64,000 nucleotides of DNA from Monodelphis domestica (taxonomy: Eukaryota > Chordata > Mammalia > Didelphimorphia > Didelphidae): assembly GCF_027887165.1 (NCBI RefSeq), contig NC_077227.1, positions 349,601,207-349,665,206 on the forward strand, written 5' to 3'. Under the pieces are notes generated by a model, which was given only the letters and a program-made list of their open reading frames with translations, was not told where the DNA came from and ran no database searches. A program made the position numbers and the translations under genes. Shown piece by piece: positions 12,401 through 60,259 of the stretch. Position 1 is the first letter of the stretch; each line of letters begins with the position of its first letter.

Positions 12401-13321
12401 AACTTCACAATCTTGCACACCTACAAAAAGACCCTGTCTTCTCAAAGGCTCTGCCAAAAGAATATCATACTCTGGCAGAAAAGTTCATGGATATAGGCAG
12501 ACAGTTGACAAAAATTTATGTTGACTGCACCAATTCATGTAGACTATTTACTAAGGCATGGGGAAATTAAGATCAGCATTGGGGAAAGAAATATCCACAA
12601 CAGTTAAATTGTAGTTAAGTATCAAAGACACATTGAAGGAGGTAGAGACTTTCCTCATTAATCTCCTCCTCCTCCTCCTCAAGTGTTGATCCCTTACTAA
12701 ATACACAGGCTGCACCCCATACTGCTTGAAGGAAGAACATCTACCTCCCCAGATAAACAACTTCCGCTTTTCCATTGTGATCTGTGGCCTGCATTTACTA
12801 ATTATTTCCTGTTGTGAATGTTGCTTTCCCTGTGTGTCTTGCAGTACATGTCCTGCCCAGAACTTTTGGACCGACACTACACTGTAGACATGACGGTAGC
12901 CGAGCACTCAGTCCAGCACCCAGTCACCAAAACCACCACCCGGCGCATTGTCCACACTGGAACAGACCCAAACAACCCAAGTGACCCTAGCTCCAGGCAC
13001 CACTCTCTCTCCCTGTGCCGAGAGCTGGAACCTTACGAAGCTGTCCTCACCGCCATTGCAGACAGCAAGACAAGCAACATTCGCCAGCGACCTGTCACCT
13101 TTGACAATGCCACTCATTATTACCTCTACAACCGCCTCATAGACTTCCTCACCAGCCGAGAGATTGTCAACCGGCAGATTCAGGACATTGTACAGAGCTG
13201 CCAGCCAGGCGAGGTGGTGATTCGAGATACTCTCTATCGCTTGGGGGTGGCACAGATCAAGACTGAAATTGAGGAAGAAGATTTGGATGCTCAGGGGGAA
13301 GAGAGGGAGGCTTCTGAGTAA
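80..13321 (+). CDS. HMGXB3: HMGXB3, C-terminal half (nine coding exons, joined by splicing)
   Basis: The spliced exons are 80-433, 992-1119, 3562-3693, 4605-4789, 6902-7121, 7926-8059, 11217-11333, 11787-11996 and 12845-13321. All junctions are AG/GT and the phases fit, giving 651 residues plus stop from the first full codon. The product is the Cys-rich C-terminal half of HMG-box-containing protein 3, recalled from the human protein; the N-terminal HMG box lies left of the window. Visible landmarks are a CxxC pair (QCLLCSS), a second Cys cluster (MCLNPQC), the ICGVCGVAPKV motif, the HWPPVYVVDLA block and an acidic end after GVAQIKTE. Convergence with CSF1R matches human synteny. The molecular function is poorly known. 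The motif order resembles KDZ-type transposases with their cysteine clusters, which is my inference. Confidence 0.9.
558..585. repeat. (TA)n microsatellite
   Basis: An uninterrupted run of about 14 TA dinucleotides lies in an HMGXB3 intron. Confidence 0.95.
992..1119 (+). CDS. HMGXB3: HMGXB3 exon with Cys cluster
   Basis: The exon follows a long T-rich tract ending in CTTTAG. It encodes NSLAGPQECWLLTANR and the KMCLNPQC motif, continuing the Cys cluster begun in the previous exon. The donor is CAG|GTAATT. It enters in phase 2 and leaves in phase 1, matching its neighbours. Confidence 0.88.
1298..1655 (+). repeat. CR1/L3 LINE 3' end
   Basis: The order GTTTAGCCTAGAGAA, a GAGGGATTTG...CTGTTTGG block, AGAACTTCCTAACAATTAG, GATCTTCAAGCA and the final TTGAACTAGATAAATGACTGAAG matches the 3' end of CR1/L3 elements. 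The copy is diverged, so the insertion is old. Confidence 0.75.
1656..2629. other. Intronic stretch, unclassified
   Basis: Nothing coding is seen. The composition and the segment around 1820-2460 suggest an old interspersed element, but no family could be recognised. Confidence 0.3.
2630..2815 (-). repeat. Marsupial tRNA-derived SINE, family A
   Basis: On the plus strand the copy reads from a T-rich tail through TGTCTTCTG, AAGGGCTAGGCAGT, the box-B-like promoter region and GAGCCACCTAGCAGCCC. Family A is the commonest SINE of the window; its Repbase name cannot be assigned by eye. Confidence 0.85.
2886..3075 (-). repeat. SINE family A
   Basis: A nearly full copy lies only about 70 bases right of the previous one and in the same orientation, ending GAGCCACTCAGCTGCCCC. 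Confidence 0.88.
3113..3160 (+). repeat. SINE head fragment
   Basis: GGCAGCTAGGTAGTGTAGTGGATAG is the tRNA-like 5' head shared by the marsupial SINE families. Only the head remains. Confidence 0.65.
3562..3693 (+). CDS. HMGXB3: HMGXB3 exon
   Basis: The acceptor is CTGACAG and the donor ACAG|GTGAGG. The product reads GLFNVGSKLLVSLDLLFLIR and continues to VLESVQEQT. It is a hydrophobic, probably helical segment without Cys. Confidence 0.88.
3915..4075 (-). repeat. MIR-like SINE
   Basis: The stretch from AACCTAGAATTGGAGGAGA through GATGACTTAACTGAAG to CCAAGGCTAGAACCC follows an inverted MIR and is strongly diverged. Confidence 0.55.
4605..4789 (+). CDS. HMGXB3: HMGXB3 exon with CGVCG motif
   Basis: The acceptor is GTTCCAG and the donor GAG|GTAATG. 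The product includes GYWAFECLTVRDYND followed by MICGVCGVAPKVEMAQRNEE. The CxxCG...PKV element is the kind of zinc knuckle that precedes a catalytic strand in KDZ-like transposases; the Asp expected after the strand is not obvious here. Confidence 0.88.
5422..5645 (+). repeat. MIR/CORE-SINE type element
   Basis: A tRNA-like head (GGCATTTAGGTGGCACAG) is followed by CTCAACTGCAAAATGGGGA, CAGGGTTGTTGTAAAGATC and a CORE-like tail ending in TTATTACTATTATTA. Confidence 0.8.
5650..6170 (-). repeat. Old LINE-1 3' region, antisense
   Basis: ATTTGTTCAGCCATTCCCCA, and a run of CT-rich 3' UTR-like sequence to its right, match the inverted tail of marsupial L1. It resembles the copy at 56640-57330. Confidence 0.55.
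6171..6900. other. HMGXB3 intron, no feature recognised
   Basis: AT-rich intronic sequence. I see no exon, RNA gene or clear repeat in it. Confidence 0.5.
6902..7121 (+). CDS. HMGXB3: HMGXB3 exon
   Basis: The acceptor is CCTTTTAG and the donor CCTG|GTAAGG. The product begins FTWPEFLGSSEVNVEDFW and contains FDASVIAPFFPPLMRGPVV. Low-complexity intron surrounds it, yet the frame is fully open, which argues for a functional exon. Confidence 0.88.
7926..8059 (+). CDS. HMGXB3: HMGXB3 exon
   Basis: The acceptor is CTTTCACAG and the donor AAG|GTGAGT. The product is GNGSSLVRLLQESTLKLEEI followed by a Gln/Leu-rich helical stretch and an acidic end (GEEETK). Confidence 0.88.
8395..8660 (+). repeat. 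L2 LINE fragment
   Basis: AAGGGTCTGACCTGGGCTCT, TAAATCTTGATATCCATTCC and AACTTCATTATCTTTCCCCC follow the C-terminal coding region of L2 reverse transcriptase. The continuation appears at 9290. Confidence 0.65.
8661..9289. other. Sequence interrupting an L2 copy, unclassified
   Basis: This segment separates two parts of one apparent L2 and so is probably an inserted element. An AACCCCAATAAAAACAC stretch near 9087 hints at an LTR-like poly(A) signal, but the family is not recognised. Confidence 0.3.
9290..9870 (+). repeat. L2 LINE 3' end
   Basis: The order is GACAGTTGCAATAGCCTTCT, CTTCAAGATATGACTCAGAT, TTCTTGAGGGCAAGCAACAT, AGTGTCTGGCACATAGTA and AATAAATGCTT, the classic L2 3' end. Confidence 0.8.
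9871..11216. other. HMGXB3 intron, nothing recognised
   Basis: No exon, RNA gene or clear repeat is seen in this 1.3-kb stretch apart from short homopolymers. Confidence 0.5.
11217..11333 (+). CDS. HMGXB3: HMGXB3 exon
   Basis: The acceptor is TTCTCCAG and the donor CAG|GTAAGG. The 39 codons read DQLCYSLLALYESIQNGGG and end in GGKIYKVCPHQ. The exon is phase 0 at both ends. Confidence 0.88.
11787..11996 (+). CDS. HMGXB3: HMGXB3 exon with RDHVDLL...VYVVD block
   Basis: The acceptor is GGCCTCAG and the donor ATA|GTGAGT. The 70 codons include GSKYLVRGESARDHVDLL, then HWPPVYVVDLATPVALCAD, and QMWGKNQGCF. The spacing of RDHxDLL to PPVYVVD recalls the second catalytic Asp region of KDZ-type transposases, by inference. 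Confidence 0.9.
11997..12844. other. HMGXB3 intron before the last exon
   Basis: Mostly unclassified. A short MIR-like trace (CCAAGATCATACAACCAATTA) lies near 12130, and a small (TCC)n run lies near 12665-12680. Confidence 0.4.
12845..13321 (+). CDS. HMGXB3: HMGXB3 last coding exon
   Basis: The acceptor is GTCTTGCAG. The exon encodes YMSCPELLDRHYTVDMTV through FDNATHYYLYNRLIDFLTSR and GEVVIRDTLYRLGVAQIKTE, and ends in an acidic tail before a TAA stop at 13319-13321. The C-terminal IKTEIEEEDL resembles a SUMO-acceptor-type site, by motif only. Confidence 0.92.
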   Translation, partial: YMSCPELLDRHYTVDMTVAEHSVQHPVTKTTTRRIVHTGTDPNNPSDPSSRHHSLSLCRELEPYEAVLTAIADSKTSNIRQRPVTFDNATHYYLYNRLIDFLTSREIVNRQIQDIVQSCQPGEVVIRDTLYRLGVAQIKTEIEEEDLDAQGEEREASE

Positions 13322-14490
13322 GCCAGCTCCTCCCCACAGGGGCTACTCCTTCTGTCTCAAGCCATACTGGGGGGGTACCCCCAGGCAGATACATCCAGTG
13401 CGCTGGCAGTGACTCTCCTCTGCCTTCCAGTGAGAAAGAGGCCATTTGCCTTTGACTGCTTGTGATGACCAAAGAGCCATGTGCTTCCCTCTGTTCTCAG
13501 GGAAGGCAAGAAGCCCCCCTGTAGAGACTGTTTCCTTTTAGAGTTCTGTACCACCTTCATTAGATGGTGGTGGAGGCTTCAGAATCCACTTCTAGCCATG
13601 GAATAGCACTTAGGATGTCAAAGCCAGGCTGTAATTGCCTCTGTTCCCTCCCACCCCCAGGAGCCAAGTTTTCCAGGAATGTGTGGTGGGACTTGGGCTC
13701 CTATCTATATATTGGGGGAAGCAATGGGTCAGGACAGGAGGTCAAGAAACAGACTGTTACTGAGATAGCCCTTCCTGCTGGGATGAGCATTCACTATCCC
13801 AGATTTGCCAACCTTGTTTTTTAGGAAGCTCTCACTATATCTTTCATCCTTGGCTCTGAGAGAGGACATCTAGAAACCCTGCATGGTTTGCAGGTTTTGC
13901 ATGGTTCGATCAGGCTTTAGTGCTGTGATTTCCAGCTCCCACCCCTTTGGGCACTTTATTCTTTCTGGTGCTATGTCCTATTCATGGCCTAAGTCTTTTC
14001 TTATAATAGAAACCAAATCTGAAAGCAGTTTTAGGGAGCAGCAGTGGGAAGCCAGAGTCCTCCCCTGAAAAGTAATTAATTAGGGCCTGGCTGGCTCATG
14101 GGCACCCAGCTTCTCCCATTTCTGTTTCTTGGGTCTGCCTACATCATTCCCAACTGTAGCTTTGAGGAAGAAAGTCCCCCTTCCTTTTCTTCCCAGCCTC
14201 ATCCTCCTCTACATTCCCATACACACTCTGCTGATGGGGACTTAGCTACAGGGTTGACATTGGGCCTGGAGGATGTGGGGCAAGGGCAGAGGAGCTATGG
14301 CACACATGTGTCGATGAACATCCCTTCCATGAAGGGGAAGCAGACTGGACTGTAAGAATGGCAGAACTGGTCCACCCACCCAAGGCCATTTTGGTATGGG
14401 AGTCTGCCATTTTTTGATTAATTTATTTGAGGAGTTGGTGATTTTTTTTTCCCAAATGATAAAGTTTAATAAATTATCCATTTTGGGGTG
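13322..14490 (+). other. HMGXB3: HMGXB3 3' UTR
   Basis: About 1.17 kb lies between the stop codon and the first good poly(A) signal. It is repeat-free and GC-richer than the introns, as expected for an exonic UTR. The exact cleavage site is not visible. Confidence 0.65.
14468..14473 (+). terminator. HMGXB3: AATAAA poly(A) signal of HMGXB3
   Basis: A canonical AATAAA lies in the transcript sense of HMGXB3, followed by a GT-rich stretch around 14505-14525 that could serve as the downstream element. Confidence 0.65.
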
Positions 14491-14647
14491 AAGCAGAAGT
14501 CAGATTGTGAACTTTGTGTGGGTGAGATATGATTGGTGAATGGGTGGTCTTACACCAGGGAGAAAGAGGGGCTAAACTGAGCTATTCCCAAAAGAACAGA
14601 CTAAAGCTAATGCCCATGAACCCAGGATCTTAGCATCTCTAGATTAG

Positions 14648-14653
14648 TTTATT
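14648..14653 (-). terminator. CSF1R: AATAAA poly(A) signal of CSF1R
   Basis: The plus strand reads TTTATT, so the CSF1R transcript carries AATAAA here. It is the best canonical signal downstream of the CSF1R stop; weaker ATTAAA variants occur near 14960-15010. Confidence 0.5.
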
Positions 14654-15467
14654 TTATCTTGGAGGCACCCTTGACCCATGTCATGCCATTGATACCAGTG
14701 GGTGCCCACACCTGGCACTGTTTTTTATCCTTTGGAACTGTGGCAGTTGTTTCAGTGTTTTAGAGGGCATCACATCACCACAAGAGGTCAGGATTGAAAA
14801 AGGTAACTAACTGTAGGTACATCAAGAGGAAAGGGCAGTTCTGGCACCAGGGGAATGGATTTCAGCTTGTCTGACAAAGGGGTGGAGGTAGGGGTTGGTT
14901 TGTTCTGTTGTTTTACATGTGAAAAACTCCAGAGGCTTGAATGAGTTAATGTTGTTAGTTTAATCATGACCTTGCCATCTTGTGAGATGACTGTTAGTTT
15001 AATGCTTAGTTTAATGCTTTCGGGTACATTTCGGACCTGCCAGCCAAATGCCAACATTAGCCAGCCCTCAAAGCAATGCCTGGTAACTCAAAGGACTAAA
15101 GAAGGTAAGTCCTGACATTATTAGATCTTGGACTTTTTAATGCCAAAACAACTCTAAGCAGCATGTAATCTGCTATGAAAGGAAGCCCAAGTAGTCCCAT
15201 CATTTAAACTCTAACCAAAACAGAACAAAACACAGAAACAAACTTTCACAAAATTAATTTGCTGTGGTGCCTCCCCAAGGAAGTGTATCCCTGGAGTTAT
15301 TTGTGGCAGAAATGCTACATGTAAGCCTTAGGCTGAGTAGGGATAATAAGTATAACCTCTCTGAGGAACACCTTCACTACTACTGATGGCTGACACTTTC
15401 TGGACATGATGCTCTTCTGCCCTGCCACTCCTGCCTACCCAGGCTTGTTCCTGTTCCCACAGGCTTG

Positions 15468-15625
15468 TAGATTTAGAGCTAGAAGGGACCTTAGAGATAA
15501 TGGAATCCAACTTCATCATTTTATAGATGAGAGAGGCCCTTGCCTAGGGCCATACAAGACAGATTGAAACCCAGGCCTTTCTGATTCTGATTCTGCATCC
15601 TATACTCCATACCTTGCTGCTTCTC
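15468..15625 (-). repeat. MIR-like SINE inside the CSF1R 3' UTR
   Basis: GAGCTAGAAGGGACCTTAGA, TTTTATAGATGAGAGAGGC and ACCCAGGCCTTTCTGATTC follow an inverted MIR. It lies within the predicted 3' UTR, so it would be part of the mRNA. Confidence 0.65.
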
Positions 15626-16069
15626 CAGTAATGTTTGGATTTTGAACCTCAACCCACACCCAATTAAGCAATGTTTCAATTCCTGAGAACTAGTTTAGCC
15701 TTCCACAGGGAAAGAAGTGAGAGGAATTCTTAGCCATAAAGGTAGAAATTATTTAAGTGGGGAGAGGAAAAAGATAAATTTGCTAAGATGATATTTAGCA
15801 ATAGATGGCAAAATAGGCTGTTATAGCACCAGTGGGTTGAGAAAGGCCAAGAAAGGTCACAGCCATCCTGTGCCACTCTGACCCTGACATACAAAAATAA
15901 CTGCATTCCCAGGGAAATAGCTAACCTATTTTATATTCCTGAGCTTCATAGTTGGGCTCAGCCCTTCAGTGAAATAACTAAATCATCGAGAGTCTCTTCT
16001 TGCCTCAGGATGGCCCTTCCACAGAGGAACTAGGCAATCTAGAGAAGCAAGAGGTAGATACTCTTTGAC

Positions 16070-55257
<39,188 letters not shown>

Positions 55258-55426
55258 CTGGAGGACAGGAGGAGAGATTGTTATAATTTAAGATGGGGAA
55301 GGGCACTCCAAAATGTCAGGAATATCCAATCCCTTTGAAAGAGGAGTATGGATGATTAAAGACAATATTTCTCTAACTGAATTATCATCTGTTATTTGCC
55401 TTACTGTTATTTATTGGTATCACAGA

Positions 55427-55600
55427 ATTATGTAATTTTTAGAACTGAAAAGGACCTTAGAAATCATAGCGTACCATTCCACCCCCCCCCCCCACCTTAT
55501 TTTAGAGAGAAGGAAACTAAGGCCTACAAGTAAGGAGAAACTTGCTTGAACTAAAAAGGATCAAAGCAGGGGATTAAATCCAGATTGTCTGATAGAAATA
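55427..55600 (-). repeat. MIR-like SINE with C-run
   Basis: TTTTAGAACTGAAAAGGACC and AGAGAAGGAAACTAAGGCCT are inverted MIR; a C12-type run interrupts it near 55482. Confidence 0.6.
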
Positions 55601-55719
55601 CTCTGTATATAAGATAGCTCCCCCAAATAGTCCATGAGCTCCATGGAGGAAGGATTCATATCTTGGCTAAACTTTGCTTCTCTGTGTTTTCAAGATGCTG
55701 CTTTCTCTTTCTTTTCCCT

Positions 55720-56045
55720 CCTGCCTGACCACTCCTTTCCTTTGCTGGCTCCTCTATCACTCCCTCTAACTGTGAGTGCACCTCAAGACTCCATCCTCTT
55801 CTCTACATTCTCTCCCAGGGACTTCTTCCATTCCCATGAGTTTAATTATTTCTGTACAGAAGTTTCAAATTATCTCCTGAACTCCATTACCATATGTCAA
55901 TTGGACGTTTCAAACTCGACATGTCCATTACAGAATTCTTTATCTTTCCTTCCTGACCTATCCTTTGACTGTCCTATTTCTTTAGATGGTACCATCATTC
56001 TTCCATTCTCTCATGATCGTAATCTAAGTCTCATCCTAGATGGAA
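55720..56045 (+). repeat. L2 LINE fragment
   Basis: AAGACTCCATCCTCTTCTCT, GTCAATTGGACGTTTCAAAC and CGACATGTCCATTACAGAAT follow the C-terminal coding region of L2. Confidence 0.65.
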
Positions 56046-56089
56046 GGTAAGGGTTTCTTTAAATTACATTAAAAATAAGCATGTTACTT

Positions 56090-56285
56090 CTTTTTTTTTT
56101 TTAATCCCTTACCTTCCATTTTAGAATCAATTCTATGAATTGGTTCCAAGATAGAAGTAGAGGGCTAGGCAGTGGGAGTTAAGTGATTTATCCAGGGTCA
56201 CACACCTAGGAAGTTTCTGAGGTCAGATTTGAACCCAGGACCTCCTGTCTCTGGACCTGGTTCTCAATCCACCTAATTGACTCCT
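56090..56285 (-). repeat. SINE family A with TSD
   Basis: The copy is flanked by GCATGTTACTT at 56079-56089 and GCATATTACTT at 56286-56296. Confidence 0.9.
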
Positions 56286-56639
56286 GCATATTACTTTCAA
56301 AACTTTCAAAGCTGTACTGCTTCTCTGTGCTTTCTTCTGGTTGCCTTTAGTTCTGTTATGTGCACTTAAAAAAAGATATTTCTATGGTCCCCACTTTTTT
56401 TTTTCTGGCGTCATCACTACTGTTAGCCTTCCTCCTCCTCCTTAAAAAAGTTAAAAGGAGAAAAGAGAAAGAACCTGTGATGGGGCTGGGAGGCCCTTGT
56501 AACAAATAAGCACAGTTAAACAAAATGAATCCACACAATGGGCATTATCTAAAATGAATGTCTTTTTCTGCATCATAACTTCATCATCTCTGTCAGAAAG
56601 AGGATTACACACTTCATCATCAATCTTCTGGATGAGTCA

Positions 56640-57330
56640 TGATTAGTCATGACCATTGACTATGGTCAATTATTGCATCAATCGGAGTTCTTAATGTTTT
56701 TGGAAGTTGTTTTTGTTTACAATGCTGTTGTCCTCATATGAACTGTTCTGCTAGTTCTGCCTGCCTCGCTCTGTCTCAGTTTATACTATGCAGGATTCTC
56801 TGAAATTATGTTTCATTATTTCTTATAGCATGATACTATTCCAATGCATTCATGTTATATAACTTTTTAACCATTTCCCCTAGTTGACAGGCACACTCTT
56901 AGATTCTAGGTCTTTTCCTACCCTCCTCCTGCCCCCTTTTAACCTCTTTATGATCAGGAAGTTTGTTTTACTGCAGATTATACTCTCCCCTTTTGGGGCT
57001 ATTCCTGCCCTGCCCTGCTCATTTCTCTGTGCATTTGATATATTTCAACATCAAATCAGGTTTGTGTGTGTTTGTATGATCAGTTCTCTTCTGTCTATTT
57101 CATATAAATGTGAAATTCATCATATGTCCACTCTCCTCTCCCCTTTCGCCATGTTTATGTACATTTCTCATCAATCGTTGGTGATAAAACCTACCTATTT
57201 CTCCCACCTCTTTATATTAGTGTATTCTTTTTCCCCTCCCTTTTCTCTCCCTTCTTAAAAACTTCTGTATAAGACTAATCCACCTTCAGGGCTTCTGTTT
57301 TTCTTAACTCCCTCAAAAACTCTTTGAGAA
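56640..57330 (-). repeat. Old LINE-1 3' region, antisense
   Basis: AGTTCTGCCTGCCTCGCTCT, TTATTTCTTATAGCATGATA and TAACCATTTCCCCTAGTTGA follow the inverted L1 tail at low identity. Confidence 0.6.
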
Positions 57331-57375
57331 CACTTAAAAATATTTGAAAACACCTCAGAATCAAAGTTCTTGTTT

Positions 57376-57572
57376 TAAAAAACCCTTAGAATCATAATGT
57401 GTATTGGTTCTGAGGCAGAAGAGTGGTAAGGGCTAGGCAATGGGGGTTAAGTGACTTGTCCAGGGTCACATAGCTAGGAGGTGTTTGAGGTCACATTTGA
57501 ACCCAGGACCGCCCATCTCTAGGTCTGACTCTCAATCCACTGAGCTACCCAGCTGCCCCCCCCCCCCATCCC
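57376..57572 (-). repeat. SINE family A
   Basis: AAACCCTTAGAATCATAATG through GAGCTACCCAGCTGCC and a C-run. Imperfect flanks (AGAATCAAAGTTCT and AGATCAAGGTTCT) may be its target-site duplication. Confidence 0.87.
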
Positions 57573-57936
57573 CAGATCAAGGTTCTGAAAGGACACATTT
57601 CTTCTTCTCCTAGTAGAATGCTAACATTATGTTACTCTTGACTTCTGTTTATTTCAAAGTTCCTGCTGAGCTTCTGTTTTTATCATCAGAAATGATGGAA
57701 ATTTCCTTATTGCATTATAGGTCTGTTTATATCCAGCTTTCCAGGGCATTATACTTGGTGCTTTTTGCAATAATACATTCCAAGATTTCTTCTCAAATGA
57801 CATTTTTTCTTTTAAGTCCTCCTATTTCCAATCATACATGGTTCTTTTTCCTACCTGGATTATTGCTATAGCCCGAAGCACATCTTCCTGTCTCAAGTCT
57901 CTCCCCAGCAACTTAGTCCAGCAACTAAAATGATTT

Positions 57937-58147
57937 CTCTTTCTTTCTTTTTTCTTTAAAACCCTTACCTTCTGCCTCGAATCAATACTAAGTATTGGTT
58001 CCAAGGCTGAAGAATGTAAGGGTTAGAAAATTGGGGTTAAGTGACTTGCCCAGGATCACACAGCTAGGAAGTATCTGAGGCTAGATTCGAGCTCAGGACT
58101 GTCTTTAGGCCTGGCTTTCTACCCACTGAGTCATCTAGCTCCCCCTC
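57937..58147 (-). repeat. SINE family A nested in L2, with TSD
   Basis: AAAATGATTT occurs at 57927-57936 and 58148-58157 around a full family A copy. Confidence 0.92.
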
Positions 58148-58579
58148 AAAATGATTTTTTTAAAGTTTAATTCTGACTATGTCATTCCCCTACTCTATGG
58201 CTATCAGTAGTTTCTTATTAATTCTAGGATCAAAAATAAAATCGTGTTTGGCTTTTGAAGCTCTTTACTTACATCTTGGCCCCTTTCTACCTTTTCAGTC
58301 TTTTTTTTTCACTTTACTTCTTTCCTCAGACTCTATGACCCAGAAGCTCTGCTCTTTTTGCCCTTCTTCTCCACATAGCATTCTGTCTCCTGAGTAAACC
58401 TTTACAGTATCCTCCATGCTTTCAATGCTTTCTCTTCCTCCTTAACTCCCAGCTTTCTTTAAGACTTGGCTGAAATCCTGCTTTTTGCAAAGGGCCTTTC
58501 CTAGTCCATCCCATTGCTAGCACTTTCCCTCTCAAACTGCCTCCCTTTTCACACTGCATATGTGAACTATGTATGTGCG

Positions 58580-58815
58580 TTTTTTCAGTTGTTTTCATTT
58601 GTGTCTGACTTTGTGACCCTGTTTGGGGTTGGGATTTTGTTTTTGTTTTTTTGGCAAAATCGCTGGAGTAGTTTGCCATTTCTTTTTCCAGTTCATTTGG
58701 TAGATGAGGAAACTGAGACAAACAGGGTTAAGTTAGCCCATGTCACCCAGATAGTGTCTGAGCCTAATTTGAACTCAAGTCATCCTCTCTCCAGGCTGGT
58801 AACTCTATCTGCTTA
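58580..58815 (-). repeat. SINE family B nested in L2
   Basis: TTCATTTGTGTCTGACTTTG, GCTGGAGTAGTTTGCCATTT and AGATGAGGAAACTGAGACAA follow family B. A short (TA)n run lies to its right at about 58858-58877. Confidence 0.85.
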
Positions 58816-59049
58816 GTGGATCAATATATACATAGATCCGCTAAGTGGTGTAGCAGAGATATATATATATATATATTTTTCTTTTAATATATATTGTTGT
58901 CTATATATTGTCTTCCCATTCCAATGTAAATTCCTTGAGGGGCAGTTATTTTTGCTTTTCTTTATCTCTCTGGTACTTAGTCCAATGGTCCAATGCCTGG
59001 CATATAGGAAACATTTACTAAATATGTGTTGACCGACTGGATTTATAGT

Positions 59050-59700
59050 AGCTACTGATGCATCATCCTGTGTTATCCGGATTGTGCTTTTTTTTCATTC
59101 ACACTGGAGCTCTGGATTTGAGCTATGACATTCCTAGGATTTTTACTTTAAGAGATTCTTTCAAGGGGTGATTAGTAGATTCTTTCTGTCTTCATTTTGC
59201 TCTCTGGTTTGGACATGCCTAAATGACTGAACCACCACCACCACCAAATCTAATACATTTAAATATTTTTATTTCTTGAAATATTTTCTCTAGGCTCTTT
59301 TTGGAAAAAAATCATAGTTTTCAGGGAGTCTAACTATTTTTCCCAATAAATTTTTTATCGATAATCTTTTGTTTCTCTGTCACCTAAGTTTTCCCCAAAG
59401 GAAATGTTTCCTTCTTAAATCAAGGGAGCAATCCCTAATAATGAAGGTTTCTTTTTAAATTAAACTATTTTTCTTCTTCCCAACTACATGTAAAGACAAA
59501 TTATAACAGTTTAAAAATTTTTGAATTTTAAATTCTTTCTCTCCTCCTTTTCCCCTTCATTGAGAAGGTGAGCAATTTGATGTAGGCCATATATGCATAG
59601 GCATGCAAAATACATTTCCATATTACTTGGGTTGTGAAAAAATATAGATCAAGAAATTAAAAAAAAAAAAGAGGAGAAAATTAATAAAATTAATCTAATT
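59050..59700 (-). repeat. LINE-1 pieces, antisense (ORF1 region and 3' UTR)
   Basis: TCTAGGCTCTTTTTGGAAAA with TTTTCAGGGAGTCTAACTAT is inverted L1 ORF1. CCCAACTACATGTAAAGACA with ATTTCCATATTACTTGGGTT is inverted 3' UTR. They may be separate insertions. Confidence 0.65.
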
Positions 59701-60047
59701 AAAAAATCTGCCAATGTATGTATGCAGTGTTCCACATTGGCAGACCACCTCCTCCCCATCTCTGTAAAGGAGCTGAGGGAGATGCTTTCTCATATCTAGA
59801 GATACACTAGAGCCAGCTTGAATTGACTTGTGAGAGCTAACTGTTAAAATTTGAGCGTCAGCATTGACATTTTGGAAATCAATTGGCAAAAGCTACAAAT
59901 TGAGGCTGGATTTATTGCTTTCCCGATTGTCTAGCCTTAAGCAAGTAATGGGGAAAAAATGTGTCATACCTACATTTTTTCCTCAGAGAACTGGTTGTCA
60001 AATACTTGCTAGCACACTTTTTTATTTTTTATTTTTATATATTTATT

Positions 60048-60243
60048 CATTTTAACCTTTACTTTCTGTCTTATTATTTCTGTGTATTAGTTCCAAGGAA
60101 GAAGAGCCATAAAGGCTAGACAATGGGGGTTAAATGACTTGCTTAAGGTCACACAGCTAGGAAGTGTCTAAGGCCAGATTTAAATCTAGGACCTCCTATC
60201 TCTGGGACTGGATCTCAATCCACTGAGCCACCCAGCTGCCCCC
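60048..60243 (-). repeat. SINE family A
   Basis: TTTTAACCTTTACTTTCTGT through GAGCCACCCAGCTGCCCCC marks the copy. Confidence 0.88.
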
Positions 60244-60259
60244 TTTTTTAAATAAAAAA

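Larger units (their letters stand above)
14630..16069 (-). other. CSF1R: CSF1R 3' UTR (predicted extent)
   Basis: The UTR runs from the stop codon to the AATAAA at 14648, about 1.4 kb, if that signal is used. An MIR-type SINE relic lies inside it at about 15468-15625. Confidence 0.5.
57855..59038 (+). repeat. L2 LINE 3' part, split by SINE A and SINE B
   Basis: Pieces at about 57855-57936, 58148-58575 and 58890-59038 read as one L2: CTGGATTATTGCTATAGCCC, TTTGAAGCTCTTTACTTACA, CTTGGCTGAAATCCTGCTTT and the end CAATGCCTGGCATATAGGAA. Confidence 0.75.
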
